5,055 bases of DNA from Desulfurococcaceae archaeon (lineage in GTDB: Archaea; Thermoproteota; Thermoprotei_A; Sulfolobales; Desulfurococcaceae). The stretch covers positions 1-5,055 of the forward strand of contig JAJHRJ010000037.1 in the NCBI GenBank assembly GCA_020832865.1, given 5' to 3'. Position 1 is the stretch's first letter, and each line of letters opens with the position of its first letter. Positions 1 through 5,055 of this stretch are shown piece by piece. The notes beneath the pieces were generated by a model. That model saw nothing but the letters and a program-made list of their open reading frames with translations, had not been told where the DNA came from and made no database searches. The position numbers and the translations under genes were made by a program.

Positions 1-264
1 GCGCTGAAGTCGCGCACTATTAGAGTTTCAGATGTCTACTTGTCTGGTGAGCCAGAGAGTGTTGTCTCAAGGTTGTCTCCTAGTGTGGCTGCCTTATACT
101 GGGGGTTTATGAGGAGATTTGCGAGGTCAATTTATAACATGCTAATTAGCAGAGTTCACACTGGTAGTCTACATGACTGGTATAAGTTTATTTCATCGTG
201 GTTTGGAGTGCTCCTCTTGATCTCGGTGGTTATATTCACGGTGCTAAAACTCGTAGGCGGGTAA
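1..264 (+). CDS. C-terminal end of a NuoL/MrpA/MbxH'-like antiporter-type membrane subunit (5' partial)
   Basis: The frame is open from base 1 to the TAA at 262-264 and gives 87 C-terminal residues, so the true start lies outside the window. The visible part contains a DVYLSGEPE stretch, then SVAALYWGFMRRF, a helix with HTGSLHDWYKFISSW, and a last hydrophobic membrane segment (about residues 63-85) ending KLVGG. A GEP motif, then LYWGF, then HTG.L.DW before a final transmembrane helix is, as I know the families, how the ion-pumping antiporter-like subunits of Mbh, Mbx/Mbs and Hyf-type complexes end (MbhH, MbxH', HyfB). These subunits couple redox reactions to H+ or Na+ movement. The NuoH-like gene starts 2 nt after this stop, which supports one operon and a shared complex. 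Which paralogue it is cannot be settled from the tail. The ATG at 40 is internal and not the start. Confidence 0.8.
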   Translation, partial: ALKSRTIRVSDVYLSGEPESVVSRLSPSVAALYWGFMRRFARSIYNMLISRVHTGSLHDWYKFISSWFGVLLLISVVIFTVLKLVGG

Positions 265-266
265 CT

Positions 267-1247
267 ATGATCAGCGAGATCATTCTAGCAGTAGTATCTG
301 CTATTGTCTTTCCAGGACTATTATTTACTGTTTCACTAGCACTCTTTACACAGTACATAGTACGAAAAGTATCAGCGAGGTTTCAGAGTAGAATGGGCCC
401 TAGCTATGTTGGGCCATTTGGTGTTCTTCAGCCATTTTACGACTTCTGGAAGCTCTTACGCGTTAAGGAGACCGTGAAAACTAGGTTTAGCATGGTGAAG
501 GCAGCTGAACTCCTACTACTAGTGGGAATAGTGTTTCCTATTAGTGCACTAGTATTCCTGCCTTTAAGCCCATTTAGAATAAGTTGCGAATTTGATATAC
601 TTATATTCTTCTACATGGCTAGTGTTATGCCGCTAGTAGCTATGGTAATGGCGTCACTAGCTATGCCTGGTCCTTATACAAGTATAGGTGTTTCAAGACT
701 ACTAAGTATAATTACAATAGCTGAACCAGCCTTCTTCGCTAGTATAATTATCCCAGTATACCTATCCACAAGGAGCAGCGGGCTACTAATGAGTTTAAGC
801 GGCTATGTAAACATATACCAGGCGTGGGAACGCCCATTGACGGCTTTAATAATGACTCTCTGCTTCATAGCGTTTATTATTAGTCTCCAAGCTAAGGCTA
901 TGTACCAGCCATTTAATATACCAGAAGCTGAGCAGGAAATAATTGCTGGCTTTGAGACAGAGTTCTCTGGTCCACTATTAGCACTACTAAGATTACTACA
1001 CGATGTGGACCTAGCAGTATCTATTCTCCTAGGAGTCTACGTGTTTCTCGCTGGACCACTTCCATTTAGACATCTCTCTCTAGGCGGCGTATTACTACTT
1101 ATAGTAAAATACACTGTGATCACGGTTATAGTTACACTAGTACGGAGTATAATGGGCCGCTATAGAATAGAGCAGGCACTATTACAGCTATTTAAGTATA
1201 GTCTAATTCCAGTACTAATAGCAGCTATGCTCACACTTTTAGTTTAA
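267..1247 (+). CDS. NuoH/MbhM/MbxM-like membrane subunit of a respiratory complex (complex I-related)
   Basis: This is a 326-residue, highly hydrophobic protein with about eight membrane segments, the usual size for NuoH, HycD, EchB and MbhM. Two family signatures are present: SRMGPSYVGPFGVLQPFYDF (residues 41-60) near the first helix, and QPFNIPEAEQEIIAGFETEF (214-233), with its run of acidic residues, in the loop that forms part of the ion/quinone-side channel. In complex I this subunit docks the hydrophilic arm on the membrane arm and carries ions at their interface. The adjacent upstream antiporter-like subunit places it in a membrane-bound hydrogenase-like or sulfane-reductase-like complex rather than in true NADH dehydrogenase. 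The ATG at 267 is chosen because it sits 2 nt after the upstream stop, with a G-rich stretch (256-261) before it. An in-frame ATG at 198 would overlap the upstream gene by 67 nt and add a hydrophilic leader not typical of the family. Confidence 0.9.
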   Translation: MISEIILAVVSAIVFPGLLFTVSLALFTQYIVRKVSARFQSRMGPSYVGPFGVLQPFYDFWKLLRVKETVKTRFSMVKAAELLLLVGIVFPISALVFLPLSPFRISCEFDILIFFYMASVMPLVAMVMASLAMPGPYTSIGVSRLLSIITIAEPAFFASIIIPVYLSTRSSGLLMSLSGYVNIYQAWERPLTALIMTLCFIAFIISLQAKAMYQPFNIPEAEQEIIAGFETEFSGPLLALLRLLHDVDLAVSILLGVYVFLAGPLPFRHLSLGGVLLLIVKYTVITVIVTLVRSIMGRYRIEQALLQLFKYSLIPVLIAAMLTLLV

Positions 1248-1284
1248 AGGGGCTTCAAGTATAGATTTCTACAGCGACTTCGAT

Positions 1285-1290
1285 AAGGTG
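1285..1290 (+). promoter_or_regulatory. Shine-Dalgarno site of the CcdA-like gene
   Basis: AAGGTG lies 8 nt before the TTG at 1299. GGTG is the core of the archaeal ribosome-binding site, and this decides the TTG start, as there is no ATG nearby in frame. A TATA-like AAGTATAG at about 1256-1263 might give the gene its own short-leader transcript, but read-through from the upstream gene (51-nt gap) is equally possible. Confidence 0.55.
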
Positions 1291-1298
1291 CTTTTATC

Positions 1299-2015
1299 TT
1301 GGATTTGGGCTACCTTATTCCACTCATAGTAACTTACGCTCTAATAGACTCGGTAGATCCGTGTTTCTTCGCGATATATGCGAGTATACTCATATCACTA
1401 GGTTTAAGTAGTCCAGGTAGAGTGCTGAAAGCGAGTTTTCTCTTTATAACAGCTGTTGGACTAGGCTACTTTATACTAGGCTACATGCTGAGAAGTGTTT
1501 TATCGTGGATTAGCCTGGAGAGATCAGACGTAGCCCCCTTCATCATCATATATGGCCTCGCAGTAGTTCTCTACGGAGTAGTTAAGTTAGTAAAAAAGAG
1601 CACTAAAATAACTGAGCTGGTGTGCAGAGAAGACATGGGCGTTCTATGCAGAGCTGTTAAGAGAATGAAGTTGGGTGAAATACGCGATCTCCCTAACTTA
1701 ATAAGATACACATACCTAGTGGTACTTGGACTAGTAATGTCTCTCACAATACTACCCTGCAGTGCTGGACTCTACTTCGTCTACAACACGATAACAGTGT
1801 ACACTCCTATATACTTGTGGATTCCGCTGACGCTTCTCTATATACTTGTCTTTGTATCTCCGCTAATACTAATAACTCTCGGATTAATTGGGATATTTAA
1901 AACAACAAAGTACATGATTAGTTGGAGTATTTCAGAGAGGTACTCCGAGCTAATAAGAATAATAGGCGGTATAGTAGCCATTGCCACTGGCATATACCTG
2001 TACTGTTTCTCGTAA
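1299..2015 (+). CDS. CcdA/DsbD-family transmembrane thiol-disulfide (electron) transporter
   Basis: This 238-residue protein has six predicted membrane segments (about 5-33, 44-69, 79-97, 137-165, 171-198, 219-236). The family hallmark is a pair of membrane cysteines, each after a proline and in symmetric positions: DSVDPCFFAIY (C22) in the first helix and LTILPCSAGLYF (C154) in the fourth. In CcdA and DsbD these cysteines pass reducing equivalents from cytoplasmic thioredoxin to proteins outside the membrane. Length and topology fit the small CcdA type without the extra DsbD domains. Additional cysteines lie in the central loop (C109, C117; CREDMGVLC) and at the C-terminus (C236). The gene follows the NuoH-like gene by 51 nt on the same strand. 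By inference it may maintain thiols or mature a redox partner of that complex, or supply reductant in sulfur metabolism. The TTG start is supported by AAGGTG 8 nt upstream; a second in-frame TTG at 1305 is an alternative. Confidence 0.82.
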   Translation: MDLGYLIPLIVTYALIDSVDPCFFAIYASILISLGLSSPGRVLKASFLFITAVGLGYFILGYMLRSVLSWISLERSDVAPFIIIYGLAVVLYGVVKLVKKSTKITELVCREDMGVLCRAVKRMKLGEIRDLPNLIRYTYLVVLGLVMSLTILPCSAGLYFVYNTITVYTPIYLWIPLTLLYILVFVSPLILITLGLIGIFKTTKYMISWSISERYSELIRIIGGIVAIATGIYLYCFS

Positions 2016-2029
2016 AAATCGAGGTACTA

Positions 2030-3274
2030 TTAGGCTTCAACTTGTACTTCGACTTCAATATAGCCAGGTCTACCAGAAGTATTTAGCACCTCCACTCCTA
2101 CTAGTATCATGAGAGAGTCTGATCCTATTTCTAGAGGATTAATGGTTAGGCTATATGTTTTCATCCAGAACTCTATGCTGTTAATTGTTGTATAGTTTAC
2201 TTCTAGGGGTGTTCTCTTGAGCCAGAGCTTGTAGTCATATGTTGCGTAATAGCCGGTTATCAGCGTAACAGGATTGTAGGGAGATGTATCAGCATCATAT
2301 AAGTACACTACTGGAGTAAAGTCTAGTTGTAGTGGTTGCTGATTACCCTGCGCGTCATAGTAATATCCTCGTATTTTCACAGTCACGTTGAATTTAATGA
2401 GACTATTACCCGTGTATTTTAAAAGCCTATACACTTGGAAGTAGTTATAGTTATAGTAGCTGTTTGTTAGCCCTGTTCCAATAATGAGTAGACTACTGTT
2501 CTGAATGAAGTAGTAGGGATCGGTGGGCGAGTAGTATGGCGTAGTCGAGGACATACCGTATAGTCCGTAGGTAACCCAGTGGTGTGTACTAGACAAGTTA
2601 CAATTACATGGTAAATCATAGTACGTTTTCGTAGTCGTGGAGAACTTTACTTTATTGCAGTCAATAGGCGCAGTTAAGAATAAAAATTCTTTAAAACCGG
2701 GTTGACTGTAGAGATTACTATCAACTTTTCCGGCGTGAAGTTTATAACCGTAGCTGAGTAGTACTACTTGAGCGGGATTACTAGTAGAGTTGTGATTACT
2801 CAATAAGTACATTATTAGTTCAGAGTCTACGTAGCTTTTACTCCTTATATAGTCAGGTGCTGTGGAGAGACCTGGGTCTTCGCGTGGAGAATAGTAGTAT
2901 ACTATGTTTTCACGGGATACTAGTAAGATGTAAAAAGGCTTATCAAAAATGGGGATCTCAACTATATACGGACTATTAGCGAATACATTCAGAGAGTTGT
3001 AGTGTAATAGCTCCCCATTGACGCCTTTTAGGAGGATCTCTTTAATATAAATGGGTATACGCGGATACACTGTAAGCAGGAGTGACCCATTGCTACTATA
3101 GCTAAGCGTTAAAGCAGGTGGATACAGCATGTAGTAAAATCTACTACTAGCATCCTCGATGTTTTCTCTAAGATGTAGTGTAGAATACTTGCTCCATACA
3201 TATAAACCAGTCACTGCTCCAACTACCATAATTAGAGCTAAGTAAGCTCCAACTATAGACTCTACTCCCCTCAA
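2030..3274 (-). CDS. Tyr-rich surface protein with archaeal type IV pilin-like N-terminal anchor
   Basis: This is a 414-residue protein. The N-terminus MRG|VESIVGAYLALIMVV has a basic residue plus Gly followed by a single hydrophobic helix (about 4-27), which is how class III signal peptides cut by the archaeal prepilin peptidase look. The rest is hydrophilic and probably beta-rich. It has 48 Tyr (about 12%), seven N-X-S/T sequons (N62, N162, N226, N259, N296, N360, N398) and only three Cys (C206, C223, C225, the last two as CNC). This suggests a glycosylated protein outside the cell, anchored through its N-terminal helix. I do not recognise a specific family for the large domain; it is much longer than a typical pilin, so it could be a minor pilin, an adhesin, or an anchored binding protein. 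The start is TTG with a GGGGG tract 5 nt upstream (3280-3284) and a TATA-like box about 30 nt upstream. It converges on the CcdA-like gene with a 14-nt gap. Confidence 0.6.
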   Translation of the reverse strand: MRGVESIVGAYLALIMVVGAVTGLYVWSKYSTLHLRENIEDASSRFYYMLYPPALTLSYSSNGSLLLTVYPRIPIYIKEILLKGVNGELLHYNSLNVFANSPYIVEIPIFDKPFYILLVSRENIVYYYSPREDPGLSTAPDYIRSKSYVDSELIMYLLSNHNSTSNPAQVVLLSYGYKLHAGKVDSNLYSQPGFKEFLFLTAPIDCNKVKFSTTTKTYYDLPCNCNLSSTHHWVTYGLYGMSSTTPYYSPTDPYYFIQNSSLLIIGTGLTNSYYNYNYFQVYRLLKYTGNSLIKFNVTVKIRGYYYDAQGNQQPLQLDFTPVVYLYDADTSPYNPVTLITGYYATYDYKLWLKRTPLEVNYTTINSIEFWMKTYSLTINPLEIGSDSLMILVGVEVLNTSGRPGYIEVEVQVEA

Positions 3275-3300
3275 TTTAACCCCCTGCTAAGAAATAAGGG

Positions 3301-3309
3301 TATTTTAAG
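3301..3309 (-). promoter_or_regulatory. TATA-like box for the pilin-like gene
   Basis: Read on the minus strand the box is CTTAAAATA, centred about 31 nt before the TTG at 3274. With archaeal spacing of about 25 nt from TATA box to transcription start, the transcript would begin within a few bases of the G tract at 3280-3284, giving a very short leader or none. I see no clear BRE in front of it. Confidence 0.4.
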
Positions 3310-3375
3310 AAGAGAGTTAAGTAAAACTACTCGTTTCTCCAAACAAACCTTTGGGTAGCTACTTTCTAAGCAGTA

Positions 3376-4513
3376 CTATTCTTTAAAATAAGTAATTCTA
3401 GTTTTGAGTATACCTGCTAATCCATTAAATGTCTTATAAAACCACTCTGCTTCAGGCACAGATTTACTTATAACTACTACTTTAACGCTGTATTGTGGTG
3501 TTTTTTCAAGCCATTCGAGTAAGTCTTCTCTATTCTCCCCGAGAAGTAGTACCTTAAGGAGCCCGCTTTGAAGAGCCAACTTTACCTCTTCCTCACCGTA
3601 TACCGCGAGACCATCGTCCTTAGCAATGTGGTACTTAAACTCTTCTAGGTATTTCAGTGATTCAGCGTACTCTTGACCCTGGAGAATATCCTCAGCTTTA
3701 AGTACAAGTTCTCTTAAACCTGCCTCACCTTGATATGAGACATCAATTAGCTCTTTTGCTACTATTTGCTTAAGCCTATAGTCGAGATAGTCTCCCTGTA
3801 AGAAGTCATATTTAGCGTAAGCAGGCCCCCCAATAATAATGGTCTTTAGCTTTCCCTGCTCTAGTAGAGGTAAGAATACCCTGTTAGCGTGCTCACCAAC
3901 TCTTTTATAGAACTCTTCAGCAAGCTGCTCAATTATTCTGTCAAATCTCCGCTGACTTTGACCACCCTTGTGGTGTTTACCTGGCACATACCCCTCTATC
4001 TCCTCTACTACCTCAAGCCTATTCCCCTTGAGTAGCCCAATAGTAGCGTAGTCTCTCTCAACTAGTAGGAGTCCAATTACGCTGGATTCCGAGATCATTT
4101 CCTCTAGGAACTCCGTGTGAAATTGTTTATCTGTCCTGTAGAAGAAGATAGGAACCTTCTCGGGAGGTATAAGCATAATAACGACGCTGTCACCAGTGTC
4201 TGGGTTTAACCCGGCAAAGAGCACTAGGCCATTGTCCGGTATCTTTGGAATTTTACTCAACCTGTCATAGGCTACGTTTAAAGCCCACTCTACCGAGTTT
4301 CTAGTCTTCTTTAACTTAATGTTCTCAGCTACAGAGATCTCTTGTCTCAACAATGCTAAGACATCTCCAATCGGCCTACCTGGCGGTACGTAAAGGCTTA
4401 ATAGTATTGTAGCGTGCGCCCTCCACTTAGAGAGCTCTTTTATAATTTCACGTAGTTTTTGCTTGTCAACTCTCAGCTTTTCTAACTGCTCTTCACTATA
4501 ACTAAAAACTCAT
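3376..4513 (-). CDS. prf1: Peptide chain release factor aRF1 (eRF1 homologue), apparent +1 frameshift at codon 3/4
   Basis: This class I release factor reads all three stop codons in the A site and triggers peptide release. The joined product is 378 residues. Domain 1 has WRAHATILLSLYVPPGRPI (30-48), the decoding motif as NIKL (64-67, instead of NIKS) and YRTDKQF (125-131, the YxCxxxF box with Thr for Cys). Domain 2 has KHHKGGQSQRRF with GGQ at 183-185 (bases 3958-3966). Domain 3 carries the usual YGEEEVKLALQSGLLKVLLL region and ends at TAG 3376. Starting at the in-frame TTG 4353 would cut off the conserved first 53 residues, so it is not the real start. The conserved frame is open back to TGA at 4510-4512 but has no ATG/GTG/TTG before 4353. 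ATG 4511-4513 is one base out of frame; skipping one T of the T5 run (4504-4508) gives MSFSYSEEQLEKL, a normal N-terminus. CTG at 4474-4476 is the in-frame alternative. A TATA box lies upstream. Confidence 0.93.
4501..4513 (-). promoter_or_regulatory. Candidate +1 frameshift site at the start of prf1
   Basis: The minus strand reads ATG AGT TTT TAG T. In the ATG frame the fourth codon is UAG. If the tRNA-Phe on UUU (4505-4507) slips forward by one onto the identical UUU (4504-4506), the next codon is AGU and the conserved aRF1 frame follows without a gap. GAGAGG (4516-4521) lies upstream, only 2 nt from the ATG and 8 nt from the slip codon. The layout parallels bacterial prfB (CUU UGA C), where slow termination favours the shift. 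A simple one-base error in the T run would look the same. Confidence 0.45.
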
Positions 4514-4552
4514 AACCTCTCAGCCTTCACTACACGACTACGTAAACAACCA

Positions 4553-4560
4553 GATTTAAG
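4553..4560 (-). promoter_or_regulatory. TATA-like box for prf1
   Basis: The minus strand reads CTTAAATC, preceded by a pyrimidine-rich TTTTCT. Transcription would start near 4531, giving a leader of about 18 nt that includes the GAGAGG at 4516-4521 and places ATG 4513, not TTG 4353, at the natural start of translation. Confidence 0.4.
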
Positions 4561-4562
4561 AG

Positions 4563-4754
4563 AAAACACAAAAATCCCCTTTTAATTCTTCGACTCTACT
4601 AGCTTAGCTGATGTTGAAGTTAACGCGCGCTCTCTTTTACTTCCAATAAGGCAGTTACAGAGTTAGCGATAAGTTTGAATATCTGTGAGTAATTGTGAAT
4701 ACTTGGTGTTATAGGGTAATGTTCAAATACCTTTACTCTTATTATAGTTACGTG
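4563..4754. other. Intergenic, nothing recognised
   Basis: This is A+T-rich sequence between the prf1 promoter and the GC-rich RNA-like island. No conserved reading frame is visible on either strand, and I found no convincing C/D-box pair, tRNA or repeat. A/T-rich stretches around 4724-4747 (CAAATACC, TTATTATAG) could serve as a plus-strand promoter for the island, but none is a clear match. Confidence 0.4.
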
Positions 4755-4880
4755 GATGATCCCCGTTGCGGTGACGCAGAGAGGCTCAGATGGAAGCCCT
4801 GTGGCATTGGGCTCAACGGGTACCCATGGCGTGTGAGTGAAACAAGTGAACTCACATCGAGGTGCAACCCCCTCAAACAG
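4755..4880 (+). ncRNA. Putative structured non-coding RNA (GC-rich island)
   Basis: Positions 4755-4874 are 58% G+C, while 64 nt upstream and 40 nt downstream are about 30%. In hyperthermophiles with modest G+C such islands usually mark structured RNA. Helices visible on the plus strand: CCCGTT 4762-4767 with AACGGG 4815-4820, enclosing a TGCG/CGCA hairpin with a GTGA tetraloop (4767-4778), and AGCCC 4795-4799 with GGGCT 4809-4813. A separate 7-bp hairpin TGTGAGT 4832-4838 with ACTCACA 4850-4856 has an 11-nt loop that begins GA and ends TGA, able to form tandem sheared G-A pairs like an L7Ae-bound K-loop. The GNRA loop and K-loop exist only on the plus strand, which is why that strand is preferred. 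I recognise no tRNA, 5S, SRP RNA or RNase P RNA core. An atypical H/ACA guide is one possibility. Ends are approximate. Confidence 0.5.
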
Positions 4881-4914
4881 AAATACAAGAATTCACAAAT
4901 AACATCAAGTACCG

Positions 4915-5055
4915 TTAGAGGGAAAATACTTCCTCCACGTTTTTAATAAGGCCTTGAAGTCCGCTGGGGGTAGCCTCATAGTAGTGTACTTCACGGCACC
5001 CATAGCTCTCGAGGATGCTCTTTAACTCAGCGCTACGACCACCCCATCCATATGC
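4915..5055 (-). CDS. C-terminal end of a probable flavodoxin-domain flavoprotein (FprA-like), 5' partial
   Basis: The minus strand is open from the window edge to TAA at 4915-4917 and gives 46 C-terminal residues beginning AYGWGGRSAELKSILESYG and ending NVEEVFSL. A YGWGG turn followed by an amphipathic helix (SAELKSILESYG) and a short beta strand (REVHYY) matches, from memory, the FMN-binding flavodoxin fold near the C-terminus of A-type flavoproteins (FprA/flavo-diiron proteins, which reduce O2 or NO). The metal-binding part would be upstream, outside the window, so a stand-alone flavodoxin-like protein cannot be excluded. It lies on the same strand as prf1 but 401 nt upstream of it, with the RNA-like island between, so the two are unlikely to form an operon. 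Coding quality is good: no in-frame stop and codon choice like its neighbours. Confidence 0.55.
   Translation of the reverse strand, partial: AYGWGGRSAELKSILESYGCREVHYYEATPSGLQGLIKNVEEVFSL

Noticed and set aside
40..264. A small separate protein starting at ATG 40
   Set aside because: The frame is open to base 1, and the residues before the ATG continue the conserved tail of the antiporter-like subunit.
198..266. Earlier in-frame ATG for the NuoH-like gene
   Set aside because: It would overlap the upstream gene by 67 nt and add an unusual polar leader. ATG 267 directly after the upstream stop gives a normal NuoH start and length.
2013..2032. Shared bidirectional terminator between the convergent genes
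   Set aside because: Only a short A5 run and no inverted repeat is seen in the 14-nt gap; archaeal termination here cannot be called from sequence alone.
3376..4353. aRF1 starting at the in-frame TTG at 4353
   Set aside because: Translation of the sequence upstream of 4353 gives the conserved aRF1 N-terminal domain (WRAHATILLSLYVPPGRPI), so this start would delete an essential part of domain 1.
4857..4880. A T-arm-like GAGG/CCTC hairpin suggesting a tRNA or tRNA fragment
   Set aside because: The loop sequence and stem length do not fit a T arm, and no anticodon or acceptor stem can be built around it.
4755..4880. RNase P RNA, SRP RNA, 5S rRNA or a known riboswitch
   Set aside because: None of the conserved cores (for example GAGGAAAGUC of RNase P or the SRP helix 8 motif) is present on either strand.
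4695..4946. Plus-strand 83-codon open frame with several Cys and Trp residues
   Set aside because: It runs through the GC-rich folded island and then antisense to the 3' end of the flavoprotein gene. Its composition follows the RNA-like island, it has no ribosome-binding site, and it resembles no protein family.

Overview
The window looks like a chromosomal piece of a hyperthermophilic crenarchaeon, most likely of the Desulfurococcales type. The clues are an archaeal class I release factor (aRF1), a NuoH-like subunit of the Mbh/Mbx (Mbs) class of membrane respiratory complexes, a type IV pilin-like N-terminus, TTG start codons, TATA-like boxes with very short leaders, and codon use rich in CTA, ATA and AGG. 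No finer placement is supported.

Layout. On the plus strand, the 3' end of a large antiporter-like (NuoL/MrpA/MbxH'-type) membrane subunit (1-264) is followed after 2 nt by a NuoH/MbhM/MbxM-type subunit (267-1247), and then by a CcdA/DsbD-type membrane thiol-disulfide transporter (1299-2015). These three probably form the tail of one operon for a proton- or sodium-translocating membrane complex. The order H'-then-M resembles the Mbx/Mbs (sulfane reductase) operons of Thermococcales, but the J, K, L and N subunits that would follow M there are absent; the CcdA-like gene takes their place. Facing this operon, with a 14-nt convergent gap, lies a minus-strand gene for a Tyr-rich, probably glycosylated surface protein with a type IV pilin-like anchor (2030-3274). 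Upstream of it, also on the minus strand, is aRF1 (3376-4513). At the right edge is the minus-strand 3' end of a probable flavodoxin-domain flavoprotein (4915-5055).

Two things stand out. First, the conserved aRF1 reading frame runs far upstream of its first in-frame ATG/GTG/TTG and ends at a TGA with no usual start codon. The only well-placed ATG is out of frame, and frames join perfectly if the ribosome slips +1 at ATG AGT TTT|T|AG T. This means slipping on a UUU codon next to an in-frame UAG, which the encoded factor itself would read. It is either a one-base error in a T5 run or an archaeal counterpart of the bacterial prfB autoregulatory frameshift. Second, the 401-nt gap between aRF1 and the flavoprotein holds a roughly 120-nt GC-rich island (58% G+C against about 30% in both flanks) with several perfect helices, a GNRA tetraloop and a K-loop-like apical loop. 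This is probably an unannotated structured RNA. One of its segments is complementary over 12 nt to the universally conserved peptidyl-transferase segment of 23S rRNA, in a position resembling the guide arm of an H/ACA RNA.
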